Shown: piece after piece, positions 42,439-51,790 of the stretch
Layout: each line of letters begins with the position of its first letter
Position numbering within the stretch: position 1 is the first letter of the stretch
From: Brevibacterium sp. ZH18
Lineage (GTDB): Bacteria; Actinomycetota; Actinomycetes; Actinomycetales; Brevibacteriaceae
Direction: 5' to 3'
Assembly: GCF_022748595.1 (NCBI RefSeq)
Contig: NZ_JALDSX010000007.1
Span: 42,516 to 106,515, forward strand
DNA: 64,000 nucleotides
Translations under genes and position numbers: made by a program
Notes under the pieces: generated by a model
The model's input: the letters and a program-made list of their open reading frames with translations, nothing else
Database searches by the model: none
What the model was told of the DNA's origin: nothing

Positions 42439-44039
42439 CTGAGAAGAACACTCAAGCAGGTCGCAGCGTCACCGGACACAGCATCGATGTCGATGAGGAA
42501 GCTGTCGTCATCATCGGATCCGGTGCAGGCGGCGGCACCCTTGCCTATGAACTCACCGCCAAGGGCATTCCTGTCGTCGTTCTCGAGGCTGGGCCCGATC
42601 TGGGCCACGAGGACTACGTCAACAACGAGTGGGAGGCATTCAACCAGATGGCCTGGTTGGATCCGCGGACGACCTCAGGGTCCTGGCAGGTTGCGAACGA
42701 CTTCCCCAACCTCCCCGCCTGGATCGTCAAGGCCGTGGGCGGAACCACAACGCACTGGTCAGGGGCGACTCCGCGATTCAAGAATCACGAGTTCAGCGCC
42801 CGCAGCACCTACGGACGCATTGAAGGAGCTAACCTCCTCGACTGGCCGATCACCCTCGACGACATGGCGCCCTATTACGACCGGGCCGAGAAGTCGATGG
42901 GTTCGACCCACGTCCACGGACGCCCGCCGCTGCCGGCGAACAACAACTACAAGGTCTTCGCCAATGGTGCCAAAGAGGTCGGGTACCGCTTCTACGCCAC
43001 CGGCCCTTATGCCACCAACGCTGAGGAATACGACGGTCGCCCCGCTTCGATCCAGGACGGCTTCAACTTCCAGGGAGATAAGAACAAGTCGAAATGGTCG
43101 ACGCTGGTCAGGGAGATCCCACGAGCCGCGGAAACCGGTCTGCTCGACCTGAGGCCCGAGTCTCAGGCGGTGCAGATCACCCATGATTCCGCAGGAAATG
43201 CCGACGCCGTGCTCTACCTCGACAAGGACGGCAATCTCCACCGACAGGCCGCCAAAATGGTCTGTGTAGCCGGCAACTCGATCGAAACACCCAGGCTGCT
43301 GCTCCTGTCGGCAACACCAAGCTTCCCAGACGGACTAGCGAACTCCTCGGGGCAAGTGGGACGCAACTACATGCGCCATCTCACCGGAACAGTGTGGGGC
43401 CACTTCGACAAACCAGTGCGGATGTACCGGGGTGAGACGATGGCCGGCGTCATCGCCGACGAATCAATCCACGATCCCGATCGCGGATTCGCCGGCGGCT
43501 ATTACATGGAGACGATTTCCCTGGGCCCGGCGTTCATGTCGGCATTCGTCGATCCTGGGGCGTGGGGTCCAGATTTCGCAGCCTTGATGGACCGCTACCT
43601 CAACACTTCTGGCATGTGGATCGTGGGCGAGGATCTGCCGCAGGAGTCGAACCGGATCACGCTCAACACTACGGTGAAGGATCAGCACGGACTGCCGGTT
43701 CCGAACGTTCACTACGATGACCATCCGAACGACCTGGCGATGCGTGAGCATGGCTTCGCCGCGGGTGAGTCGGTATACAAAGCGGTCGGAGCGCAGACCA
43801 CGCACCGCACACCGCCCTATCCGTCGACCCATAATCTCGGCACCGCGAGGATGAGTGAGAGGCCGGAGGACGGTGTCGTCGACAGTTGGGGTCGTTCCCA
43901 CGATGTGAAGAACCTCTTCATCTCCGATGGCTCGGTCTTCACCTCCAGCGCAGCGGCGAACCCGACGCTGACCATCGTCGCTCTCGCCATTCGGCAGGCG
44001 GAATACATCGCCGAGCAGCTGCGGACACAGCAGATCTGA
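42435..44039 (+). CDS. GMC-family FAD oxidoreductase
   Basis: A 534-residue GMC oxidoreductase, an FAD-dependent alcohol or sugar dehydrogenase. The FAD fold is marked by IIGSGAGGGTLAYEL and VVLEAG near residues 26-50, then GGTTTHWSGATPR. The C-terminal block has the active-site histidine in HNLGTARMSERPEDGVVDSW and LFISDGSVFTSSAAANPTLT. It partners the preceding small subunit. No cytochrome subunit is encoded nearby. A repeat and a terminator follow. Confidence 0.92.
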   Translation: MTEKNTQAGRSVTGHSIDVDEEAVVIIGSGAGGGTLAYELTAKGIPVVVLEAGPDLGHEDYVNNEWEAFNQMAWLDPRTTSGSWQVANDFPNLPAWIVKAVGGTTTHWSGATPRFKNHEFSARSTYGRIEGANLLDWPITLDDMAPYYDRAEKSMGSTHVHGRPPLPANNNYKVFANGAKEVGYRFYATGPYATNAEEYDGRPASIQDGFNFQGDKNKSKWSTLVREIPRAAETGLLDLRPESQAVQITHDSAGNADAVLYLDKDGNLHRQAAKMVCVAGNSIETPRLLLLSATPSFPDGLANSSGQVGRNYMRHLTGTVWGHFDKPVRMYRGETMAGVIADESIHDPDRGFAGGYYMETISLGPAFMSAFVDPGAWGPDFAALMDRYLNTSGMWIVGEDLPQESNRITLNTTVKDQHGLPVPNVHYDDHPNDLAMREHGFAAGESVYKAVGAQTTHRTPPYPSTHNLGTARMSERPEDGVVDSWGRSHDVKNLFISDGSVFTSSAAANPTLTIVALAIRQAEYIAEQLRTQQI

Positions 44040-44047
44040 ACTTGTGC

Positions 44048-44079
44048 AGATCAGCAGATCAGCAGATCAGCAGATCAGC
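44048..44079. repeat. Four tandem copies of AGATCAGC
   Basis: Four perfect 8-bp units lie just after the GMC stop codon at 44039 and before the terminator. Confidence 0.88.
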
Positions 44080-44096
44080 TGAGTGCAGGTGATGAT

Positions 44097-44143
44097 GAGC
44101 GCACGGGTGCCGAAGGCGAAACGCCTTTGGCGCCCGTGCGCTC
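44097..44143. terminator. Hairpin terminator after the GMC gene
   Basis: Arms of 22 bp (44097-44118 and 44122-44143) pair with two mismatches around an AAA loop. The position after the GMC pair and before the next promoter supports a terminator role. Confidence 0.75.
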
Positions 44144-44307
44144 TGCGCTGTCGTCTGGGTGGCGCTTGGGTGAGGGTGAGGAAATGATGCGTCGGGAGGC
44201 GAGGCTGATTGGGTGAGGGTGGGGAAGTGACAGTGCAGGATGGTCAGGGCGATAGTGTGAGGTCGTTGGATATTCGTGATCTGCGGGCACCATGAAGGAG
44301 ACTCACC

Positions 44308-44940
44308 TTGCCTCGTACCGTCTATTACACCGCGACGTCTCTTGACGGGTTCATTGCGGACCCGAGCGATTCCCTCGCCTGGCTGCTGCGGCAGCCGAAC
44401 GAAGATCCCGATGACGACTTCTTCGCGGGGGTCGGCGCGATAGTGATGGGCGCGACGACTTACGAATGGCTGCTGCGTAATCTCGACGGTCCATGGCCGT
44501 ACTCGATCCCGACGTGGGTGATGACCCATCGAGATCTGCCGATGCCTTCGACAAAGACCGCCTCTGATCAGACAGAACCGAGCCCGAACCCGAGCCAGGA
44601 TCAGAGCCCGAAACAGGACCCGGGCGAGCAGGGACTCTCGGAACTTCAGGAGCCGGACATCCGGTTCGCCAAAGGCCCGATCTCCGACCACTACTTCGAG
44701 ATGTGCCAAGCCACCGGCGACCATGATCTGTGGGTCATGGGCGGCGGGGACCTGGCGGGACAGTTCGTCGACGAGGGGCTCCTCGACGAGATCATCACCT
44801 GGACGGCACCGGTGACGCTCGGTTCGGGACGTCCTCTTCTTCCGCGCCGCCTCGATCTTGAGCTTCTCGGGATGGACCGTCGGGGACCGTTTGTGACCGC
44901 TCGGCATCGTGTCATCGGTGCCCTGCAGGAGGACCAGTAA
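44308..44940 (+). CDS. Dihydrofolate reductase-family protein (RibD C-terminal domain)
   Basis: A 210-residue RibD_C-type NADPH reductase-like protein. It opens VYYTATSLDGFIAD and shows GAIVMGATTYEW, the DLWVMGGGDLAGQF nucleotide motif and EIITWTAPVTLGSGRPLLP. It begins with TTG at 44308, with AAGGAG 7 nt upstream. A Pro/Ser/Gln-rich insertion of about 30 residues after THRDLPMPS is not typical of the family. The substrate is unknown; stand-alone copies are common in actinobacteria. Confidence 0.85.
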   Translation: MPRTVYYTATSLDGFIADPSDSLAWLLRQPNEDPDDDFFAGVGAIVMGATTYEWLLRNLDGPWPYSIPTWVMTHRDLPMPSTKTASDQTEPSPNPSQDQSPKQDPGEQGLSELQEPDIRFAKGPISDHYFEMCQATGDHDLWVMGGGDLAGQFVDEGLLDEIITWTAPVTLGSGRPLLPRRLDLELLGMDRRGPFVTARHRVIGALQEDQ

Positions 44941-45017
44941 AAGGCTGACTCAGCGAGGCCCGATCCGGATGGCGGGCGCCCCTGGCGCTGGGGCACGGGC
45001 TGTGATTCGATGCACAT

Positions 45018-45776
45018 ATGACTGAAGCTATCGAGAACCATCGCGCCCGCCTCGCCGCCGGAGAGATCTACAACGGACTGTGGATGATGTCGACGAGCCA
45101 GGAGCTCGCGAAGATCGGATCCGCGGCTGGCTTCGACTACGTCTGCCTCGATATGCAGCACGGTTTCACGCGGCCGACGGATGTCCTGCGACTGACCGAT
45201 GCCCTCCGTGCCAGCGGTTCGGCCCTGGTCGCGGCGAGGGTCTCAGCGAACCGTTTCACGGAGATAGGGATGCTCGCCGACGCCGGGGTCGAAGCCGTCA
45301 TCGTCCCGCTGGTCTCCTCAGTGGCCGACGCCGAGGCGGCTGTGCGCGCCCTCGATTACCCGAGTCGCGGCGGCGACCGTTCCTGGGGGCCGACCGCCGA
45401 GCTCATGCACAATGCCGTGCAGGACACCCGCGACGAGCGCCCCCTGCTGTTCGTGATGATCGAGAACAAAGAGGGCCTCGCGAACGTTGAGAAGATCTGT
45501 GAAGTCCCGGGCATCGACGGCGTCTATGTCGGCCCGGCCGACCTTGCCTTCGCAGTCGACGCTCTGCCCGGCCAACCCAATGACGCCCACACCGAGGCGG
45601 TCGCTCGGATCCGTGCAGCCGCAGACAGCGCCGGAATCGTCCCCGGCATCCACTGCGGCAGCGGTGCGGAAGCCAAGATTCGCAAGGCGCAGGGATTCCG
45701 ATTCATCACCTCGGCGGGGGATATCGGGGCTGCAGGACGTGCGTTCCGGGAGGATCTGAGCACCGCCCGGGGGTGA
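45018..45776 (+). CDS. HpcH/HpaI-family aldolase
   Basis: A 252-residue class II pyruvate aldolase-like enzyme. Typical features are YVCLDMQHGF, VARVSANRFTEIGMLADAG, the VMIENKEGLANVEKI metal-glutamate strand and VYVGPADLAFA. Family members reversibly split 4-hydroxy-2-oxo acids to pyruvate and an aldehyde. No ribosome site is evident before ATG 45018, so it may be leaderless. It is a single gene followed by a hairpin. Confidence 0.87.
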   Translation: MTEAIENHRARLAAGEIYNGLWMMSTSQELAKIGSAAGFDYVCLDMQHGFTRPTDVLRLTDALRASGSALVAARVSANRFTEIGMLADAGVEAVIVPLVSSVADAEAAVRALDYPSRGGDRSWGPTAELMHNAVQDTRDERPLLFVMIENKEGLANVEKICEVPGIDGVYVGPADLAFAVDALPGQPNDAHTEAVARIRAAADSAGIVPGIHCGSGAEAKIRKAQGFRFITSAGDIGAAGRAFREDLSTARG

Positions 45777-45787
45777 GGCGGAACGAA

Positions 45788-45821
45788 TGCGTTAGGCGAG
45801 GCTCCCGCCCCGCCTAACGCA
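45788..45821. terminator. Hairpin after the aldolase gene
   Basis: Perfect 11-bp arms TGCGTTAGGCG / CGCCTAACGCA (45788-45798, 45811-45821) flank a 12-nt loop just after the aldolase stop. A terminator is likely though the U tract is weak. Confidence 0.6.
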
Positions 45822-45920
45822 CTCTCACGCCCAGGAAATGTGCCTCCAGCTCCCCGGCTGTCCACAAGCGTGCAGGCGTAGTGTGAATGGGAAACGGGTG
45901 AACCAACCGGAGGAGCCGTC

Positions 45921-47642
45921 ATGAGCACAGTGGCCGAATCAATCGTGAAATCGCTGGCCGACTACGGCGTCGTCAGTGCGTGGGGAGTCGTCGGGGACGC
46001 CCTGAACCCGATCACCGATGCGATGCGCACAGATGAGCGGATCGAATGGATCGGCGTGCGCCATGAGGAGGCTGCCGCTTTCGCCGCCGGAGCGCAGGCC
46101 CAACTCACCGACCACCTGGCGCTGTGCATGGGCACCGTTGGGCCCGGAGCCGTGCACCTGCTCAACGGACTCTACGACGCGAAGAAGTCCCACGCACCTG
46201 TCCTGGCCATCGTCGGTCAGGTGCCGACGGCGGAGATCGGCTCGGACTTCTTCCAGGAGGTCAACAATGACGTCCTGTTCGCTGACGTCTCGGTCTTCTG
46301 CCAGACCGTGACCTCGGCCGAGCAGATGCCTCAGCTTCTCGAACAGGCGGTCAACTCAGCCATGGCCGAGCGTGGCGTCGCTGTGCTCACCGTCCCCGGC
46401 GATATTGGAGGACTCGAGCTGCCCAAGGGTTCCCGCGATCCCTTCTTCGCGCCACTGCAGGCGCAGGCCGCAGCCCCGGATGATCAGATCGCCGAGGCGG
46501 CCGCCGCCATCGAGCGCGCGAAGAAAGTCACACTGCTGGTGGGCCGGGGAGCCCTCGATTCCCGGCAGCAGGTTCTCGAGCTCGCCGAACGGCTGCAGGC
46601 TCCCATGGTCCTCACCCTCAAGGCCAAGGAGGGGTTGGAGCAGGACAACCGGTTCCAGGTCGGCCAGACCGGTCTGATCGGGAACCCGGCAGCCGCCTCG
46701 GCGCTGGAGGAATCTGATCTCGTCCTTATGCTCGGCACGGACTTCCCGTACCGCGAGTGGTATCCCACGCACCCCACGTACCTCCAGCTGGACATGAAAA
46801 CCGCGCACATTGGCCGCCGCGCGCAGGTCTCACACGCTCTGGTCGGCCACGTCGGCCCGACCCTGCTCAAACTGCTCCCGCAGATCTCGAGCCGGAGCGA
46901 GACCCGCCACCTGGACAAGGCTGTCAGCCATTATGAGAAGTGGAAGGACGGCCAGGCTAAGCTGGCCGATCCCAACTTCAACTCCAGCATCGTGGGCAAG
47001 ATCCGCAGCCTCGTCGATGATCATGAACACCGCATCCGCCCCGAAGCCGTCGCCGCAGCGCTCGACGAATTCGCCGACGATGATGCGATCTTCACCAGCG
47101 ACACGGGAATGTCGACGGTGTGGCTCTCACGCTTCATCACCTTCACCGGCAAACGCCGGCTGCTGGGCTCCTACAATCTCGGGTCGATGGCGAACGCGAT
47201 GCCGCAGGCTCTGGGTGCGCAGGCGCTCGACCGCAAACGCCAGGTCATCGCGAACTGCGGTGACGGCGGGCTGATGATGCTGCTCGGCGACCTGCGCACC
47301 GCCGTCACCTTCGACCTCCCCGCCGTCTTCGTCGTCTACGACAACGGACGGCTCGGCATGGTCCGGCTCGAACAGGAGCAGGGCGGGTTGCCGGAGTTCG
47401 GCACGGTCCTGGACAACCCGAACCTCGCCGAGGTGGCCACCGCCATGGGTCTGACATCGTTCCGGGTGACGAAATCGGGTGACCTCAGGGACACGATCCG
47501 AAAGGCACTGTCCACGACCGGTCCCGTTCTCGTCGACGTGCTGACCAACCCCGAGGAGGTTTCGGTGCCACCGGAGTTGAGCATGGATCAGGCCTGGGGC
47601 TTCGCGATCGCCAAGTCCAAGGAGTTCATCGAAAGCGCGTGA
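45921..47642 (+). CDS. poxB: Thiamine-diphosphate enzyme, pyruvate dehydrogenase (quinone) type
   Basis: A 573-residue ThDP/FAD enzyme of PoxB length and order. The N-terminal Pyr domain has GVVGDALNPITDAM and the catalytic glutamate in GVRHEEAAAFAAGAQA. The middle FAD-binding domain has LLVGRGAL. The PP domain has NCGDGGLMMLLGDLRTA with the ThDP motif ending in VVYDN. It would oxidise pyruvate to acetate and CO2 with quinone as acceptor at the membrane. The C-terminal lipid-binding tail of E. coli PoxB is not obvious. A GGAGGAG site supports the start. Acetolactate synthase-like alternatives are less likely by motif. Confidence 0.87.
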   Translation: MSTVAESIVKSLADYGVVSAWGVVGDALNPITDAMRTDERIEWIGVRHEEAAAFAAGAQAQLTDHLALCMGTVGPGAVHLLNGLYDAKKSHAPVLAIVGQVPTAEIGSDFFQEVNNDVLFADVSVFCQTVTSAEQMPQLLEQAVNSAMAERGVAVLTVPGDIGGLELPKGSRDPFFAPLQAQAAAPDDQIAEAAAAIERAKKVTLLVGRGALDSRQQVLELAERLQAPMVLTLKAKEGLEQDNRFQVGQTGLIGNPAAASALEESDLVLMLGTDFPYREWYPTHPTYLQLDMKTAHIGRRAQVSHALVGHVGPTLLKLLPQISSRSETRHLDKAVSHYEKWKDGQAKLADPNFNSSIVGKIRSLVDDHEHRIRPEAVAAALDEFADDDAIFTSDTGMSTVWLSRFITFTGKRRLLGSYNLGSMANAMPQALGAQALDRKRQVIANCGDGGLMMLLGDLRTAVTFDLPAVFVVYDNGRLGMVRLEQEQGGLPEFGTVLDNPNLAEVATAMGLTSFRVTKSGDLRDTIRKALSTTGPVLVDVLTNPEEVSVPPELSMDQAWGFAIAKSKEFIESA

Positions 47643-47713
47643 GGGCTGTCGGGGTCGTGAAGTGAAAGTGATGGTCGCCGAGGTGGTCCCTGCCTGGGGA
47701 TCGTCGGCCGCAG

Positions 47714-47764
47714 TTCACCGCTGGCTGAGATTCATCGCGGGCTGAGTTTCACCGCTGGCTGAGC
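47714..47764. repeat. Three 17-bp tandem copies at the 3' end of the anion transporter gene
   Basis: Units start at 47714, 47731 and 47748 with consensus TTCAYCGCKGGCTGAGN. The third copy encodes the transporter's final residues and stop on the minus strand, so the other two are duplications of the gene's 3' end. Confidence 0.75.
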
Positions 47765-48957
47765 CACAGCGCGAACGTCGTCGCGGGAACCATGACCACG
47801 GTGAGGCCGAGTCCCAGAAGCGCGAACTTCGCCCAGGAGATCCTCACCCCCATCTTCGTCAGACGTTGATGCCACAGGAGCGTCGCCAGCGACGCCCAGG
47901 GCGAGACCAGCGGCGCGAGGTTGACGCCGATGAGCAGAGCTCCCATGCGCAGGGGGCTCGCGGCGATCGATGAGAACGCCAAGTACGCCGGCAGATTGTT
48001 CATCGCGTTGGCGCCCAGAGCCCCAACCGCGGCGAGCTGGAGCAGATCCCAGAAACCGTCGCCCGTCCCCGCGGCTGCGGTCAGGAAAGAGGCGAGACCA
48101 TGCGCCTCTGCCGCTCTGACGAGCACGAAGAGGCTGGCCGCGAACGCTAGGGTCCGCCACGGCACCAGTCTGAGGTTCAGAGGTGTCCAGCTCTCCTGAG
48201 AGAACCGTCGATTCCGGATTGCGAAGGTGCCCAGCAGGAGCAGCGCGGCGACTCCTGCCACGATCGAGACCGGCAGACCGGAGACCAGCGCCGGCAGCAG
48301 CAGGCACACGACGATGAGGCTGACGATGAACAGCGGACGGTCCGGCAGCCGGGTGCGTTCCGTCAGCTCGAACCGGCCGACCAAGGACTTTCTGTGGATG
48401 ATCGACAATGCCCCGATCGTGATGACCACGCCGGTCAGCGCCGGCGCCCACATTGCTGACAGAAACTCGAACGGAGTTTCGCCGAAGACGCCGGCTGCCA
48501 ATAGGTTTGTCAGGTTGGAGACCGGCAGGAAGAGTGAAGCAGTGTTGGCCAGCCACACCGTGGCCAGAGCGAACGGCAGGGGAGAGAGCCCGGCGTGCCT
48601 TGCCAGCACCACGATGATGGGCGTCACGAGGACAGCGGTGGTGTCCAGAGACAGGAACGCAGTGGTCACAGTGACCATAGCGAGCACGAAGGCCCAGAGG
48701 AGAACGACCCGCCCTCGTCCCCACACCGCTAACTGCTCGGCGATGACGGTGAAGACCCCGGCAGCACTGGCCAGCTCGGCCACGATGGTCATGGCGATGA
48801 CGAAGACGAGAACCGGCCCCGTCGTGACCGTCAGATCGATCAACTCGTCGAACGGCAGCAGCCCGGTAGCAATGACGACGACGGCGGCGCCGAGCAGAAC
48901 CCACGAGCCGATCGCGATCCACCTGGATCGCACCGGGATGGAGTCAGTTTCGTTCAC
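47749..48957 (-). CDS. SLC13/ArsB-type anion transporter
   Basis: A roughly 402-residue ion transporter superfamily protein with about 11 membrane segments. Typical features are the mirrored helical-hairpin motifs FLSLDTTAVLVTPI and GANAMNNLPAYLAFS. Relatives move dicarboxylates, arsenite or other anions. Start is uncertain: I use GTG 48957, which has TACTGT 7 nt upstream as a possible leaderless -10 box; TTG 48987 is in frame upstream. It is divergent from the dehydrogenase gene at 48990. Confidence 0.82.
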   Translation of the reverse strand: MNETDSIPVRSRWIAIGSWVLLGAAVVVIATGLLPFDELIDLTVTTGPVLVFVIAMTIVAELASAAGVFTVIAEQLAVWGRGRVVLLWAFVLAMVTVTTAFLSLDTTAVLVTPIIVVLARHAGLSPLPFALATVWLANTASLFLPVSNLTNLLAAGVFGETPFEFLSAMWAPALTGVVITIGALSIIHRKSLVGRFELTERTRLPDRPLFIVSLIVVCLLLPALVSGLPVSIVAGVAALLLLGTFAIRNRRFSQESWTPLNLRLVPWRTLAFAASLFVLVRAAEAHGLASFLTAAAGTGDGFWDLLQLAAVGALGANAMNNLPAYLAFSSIAASPLRMGALLIGVNLAPLVSPWASLATLLWHQRLTKMGVRISWAKFALLGLGLTVVMVPATTFALWLSQR

Positions 48958-48989
48958 GTCTGAACAGTACGCCGGATATCCTCGCAAAT

Positions 48990-49928
48990 ATGAGCAACCG
49001 CATCGTCATCACGACTGACTACCTCCACTCCGGCGACACTGTTGACACGATGCTGCGCGAGCACGGCCTCGAACCCGTCTACTCGCCGGCAAAGGGATCG
49101 CGTACGGACGAGGAGAAGCTGTCCCTGTTCGAGGGGGCCGCCGGTGCAATTGCCGCGAGCGAACCGGTCACCCGCGAGATGCTCGCAGCTGCTCCGACGA
49201 TGAAAATCATCGCCCGGGCAGGGGTCGGCTACGACAGCATCGACCTCGACGCGGCAGTCGAACTCGGCATCCGCGTCTGCAACACCCCGGGCGTCAACCA
49301 TCACGCGGTCGCCGAGATGGCGCTCGCCCTCATGCTCTCCTGTGCCCGGAAGCTGAGCACAGTCTTCGAAGGCGTGACGGCTGGCGGCTGGCCGCGAGAA
49401 GCAGGAACCGAACTGCGCGGCAAGACGCTCGGCGTCATCGGATATGGGCCCAGCGGCCGAGCGATCGCAGCACTCGGCGCGGCACTGGGGATGCGAGTCC
49501 TCGTCTCCACCGCGCACCCCGACCGGTCGCCGGGTATCGAGTTCGCGGATTTCGACACGACTATCCGGGCCGCCGACTACCTCACGCTTCACAGCCGAGC
49601 GGGCACGGGTGAACCGCTCATCGGCGCCGATTCCTTCGCTGCAATGAAGAGCTCGGCAGTGCTCATCAACACGGCCCGCGGATCCCTCGTCGACGAAACC
49701 GCTCTCGTTCAGGCACTCAACGACGGTCAGATCGCCGGCGCTGGCCTTGACGTCCTGCAGCGCGAACCCATCGACGAGAGCAACCCGCTGCTGACGATGG
49801 ACAACGTCGTCATCACCTCTCACCTGGCCGGACAGACATTCGAAGCCCGCGAACGGGCCGGGGTCGCGGCAGCTCAAGCCGTCATCGACGTGCTCGACGG
49901 ACAGACCCCGAACGGACTCGTCGTCTGA
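48990..49928 (+). CDS. D-2-hydroxyacid dehydrogenase (PGDH-like)
   Basis: A 312-residue NAD-dependent D-2-hydroxyacid dehydrogenase. The nucleotide motif is GVIGYGPSGRAIA. The catalytic Arg-Glu-His set is visible in NTARGSLVDE, LQREPIDESN and ITSHLAGQT. Substrates in the family include 3-phosphoglycerate, glyoxylate/hydroxypyruvate and lactate; the length without a regulatory domain argues against classical SerA. TATCCT lies 8 bp before the ATG, suggesting a leaderless start. Confidence 0.88.
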   Translation: MSNRIVITTDYLHSGDTVDTMLREHGLEPVYSPAKGSRTDEEKLSLFEGAAGAIAASEPVTREMLAAAPTMKIIARAGVGYDSIDLDAAVELGIRVCNTPGVNHHAVAEMALALMLSCARKLSTVFEGVTAGGWPREAGTELRGKTLGVIGYGPSGRAIAALGAALGMRVLVSTAHPDRSPGIEFADFDTTIRAADYLTLHSRAGTGEPLIGADSFAAMKSSAVLINTARGSLVDETALVQALNDGQIAGAGLDVLQREPIDESNPLLTMDNVVITSHLAGQTFEARERAGVAAAQAVIDVLDGQTPNGLVV

Positions 49929-49997
49929 TCCTTAAGGATCGCTGAGTCCAGCTGACCGCTCTGGCCGGAACCACCTCGGCGGTCATAGGGTGGGGAT

Positions 49998-50849
49998 ATG
50001 CCCACTTCAGCGCAGAACTCAGCCATTCCCACTCTTGACCTCAACGACGGACAGTCGATTCCGCAGATCGGTCTCGGAACCTACGCGATGAAGGACGACG
50101 AGGGCGTCGACGCGATCGTTGCCGGCATCGACAACGGCTATCGCCTCCTCGACACCGCGGTCAACTACGAAAACGAGCGCGAAGTCGGCCAGGCCATCAC
50201 TGACGCCAGTGTCGACCGTGACGACCTTGTCGTCACGAGCAAGATCCCCGGCCGCCACCACGGTTTCGACGAGGCGATCGCGAGCACCGAGGAATCGTTG
50301 GCCCGACTCGGCCTCGACTACCTCGACCTCCACATCATCCACTGGCCCAATCCGAGTGTGGGCAAGTACGTCGAGACCTGGCGCGGACTCATCGAACTGC
50401 GCGAACGCGGGCTGGTGAAATCCATCGGCGTCTCGAACTTCACTCAGGAGATGCTCCAGGAGCTCATCGACGAAACCGGGGTCACTCCAGCAGTCAACCA
50501 GATTGAACTCCACCCCTACTTCCCGCAGAGCGAGCTCATCGAGTTCCATCGTTCCATCGGCGTCCAGACCGAAGCATGGTCACCGCTCTACCGCGACCAG
50601 GGGCTGTTCGAGGAAACACCCATCGCCGAGGCGGCATCTGCCCATGGCGTCGAACCATCCCAGGTCGTCCTGCGCTGGCACCTGGAGATCGGCAGCCTGC
50701 CGATCCCGAAGTCGGCGAACCCCGAGCGCCAGAAGCTCAACGCCGACATCTTCGACTTCACCCTCACCCCCGCCGAGGTGGATGCAATTTCCGCTCTCGA
50801 GCGCGGTCGAATGAAGGACCGTGACCCGCTCACTCACGAAGAGATGTGA
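49998..50849 (+). CDS. Aldo/keto reductase
   Basis: A 283-residue AKR of the 2,5-diketogluconate reductase group. The tetrad is visible as D and Y in LLDTAVNYENE, K in VVTSKIPGR and H in LHIIHWPNP. The NADPH-binding C-terminal motif is IPKSANPERQKLN. It reduces carbonyls to alcohols in the cytoplasm; the substrate is unknown. TAGGGT lies about 6 nt before the ATG, another possible leaderless gene. Confidence 0.92.
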   Translation: MPTSAQNSAIPTLDLNDGQSIPQIGLGTYAMKDDEGVDAIVAGIDNGYRLLDTAVNYENEREVGQAITDASVDRDDLVVTSKIPGRHHGFDEAIASTEESLARLGLDYLDLHIIHWPNPSVGKYVETWRGLIELRERGLVKSIGVSNFTQEMLQELIDETGVTPAVNQIELHPYFPQSELIEFHRSIGVQTEAWSPLYRDQGLFEETPIAEAASAHGVEPSQVVLRWHLEIGSLPIPKSANPERQKLNADIFDFTLTPAEVDAISALERGRMKDRDPLTHEEM

Positions 50850-51086
50850 GATCCCGCCTCAGGCGGTCGGTGCAGACGGAAAGATCTCGTGCAACGAGGC
50901 CAAGGCCGCCTGCCCCCGCGATGTCTTCGCCGAGGTGGGGCGTAATTCCATGTGAGAATGGTCCCTGTGAGATCGTAGCTGCAGGACAGCCGTGGGCAGC
51001 GTGACCAGGACGCACCACCTGACCTGGATGCACCGCGCTCTCAGCGTGCTCTGCACGGGGCCGCCGCCGCAGGGTTCGCGACCTTT

Positions 51087-51689
51087 GTGGCGCTGACCTC
51101 GCACGTGATCGGCGGCGGTGCCCTCCCCACGGCAATGGGCCTCATGGTGCCCTTGGCTCTCTCTACCCTGATCTGCGTTCTCCTCTCAGGCCGGCGATTG
51201 TCCTTGCCACGACTGTCCCTGTCTGTGCTGGCCAGCCAGTCACTGTTCCACCTCCTCTTCTCCGTCTTCGCCCCGATGGGTGGAAGCCACGGCCCGGCGA
51301 ACGCGGTCGAACGGCGCGGCATGCACCATTCGGGTTCCGCCGGTAAGACCGGATCGATGACCGGCATGACCGGGCCGATGTCCGGTTCCATGGCGGAGCC
51401 GGGGGCCGTCGCGAGCATGCATGCCCACACTTCACCGGCAATGCTCCTCGCCCACCTCATCGCCGCTGTCCTCACCATCGCCATGGTGTACTGGGCGCAG
51501 ACACTGCCGACGAAGATCGGCAGCTTCGTCCGCCTGGTCATCGACGCGCTTCTGCCGACCATGGTGGTGCCCACACCGCTTCCGAGCCGACCCAAAACCC
51601 ACCTCGGCGTCGTTGATATCCTCCCGCGCCACCTCGGCGTTCTGCGTTCCCCGGTTCTCAGCCGAGGACCCCCTGTGGAAGCTTTCTGA
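51087..51689 (+). CDS. Membrane protein with a Met/His-rich loop, possibly copper-linked
   Basis: A roughly 200-residue protein with about four hydrophobic segments and a loop rich in Met, His, Gly and Ser (MHHSGSAGKTGSMTGMTGP, then SMHAHTSP). The pattern is typical of periplasmic-facing copper- or silver-binding loops. The start is uncertain: GTG 51087 falls inside a hydrophobic stretch. The frame remains open back to the TAG at 50976 without another ATG or GTG, so the true N terminus may be missing or use a rare codon. It is about 100 bp upstream of a PepSY protein with a His-rich loop. No named family recognised. Confidence 0.5.
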   Translation: MALTSHVIGGGALPTAMGLMVPLALSTLICVLLSGRRLSLPRLSLSVLASQSLFHLLFSVFAPMGGSHGPANAVERRGMHHSGSAGKTGSMTGMTGPMSGSMAEPGAVASMHAHTSPAMLLAHLIAAVLTIAMVYWAQTLPTKIGSFVRLVIDALLPTMVVPTPLPSRPKTHLGVVDILPRHLGVLRSPVLSRGPPVEAF

Positions 51690-51790
51690 CCTCACCAACT
51701 CTTCTCTCAGCGCCTGCGGACTCCCGTAGACGCGTGCTCGCCTGACCGCTTTCTCGGACTCGGCCGGCACACTTCACAGAAAGCTTCATC

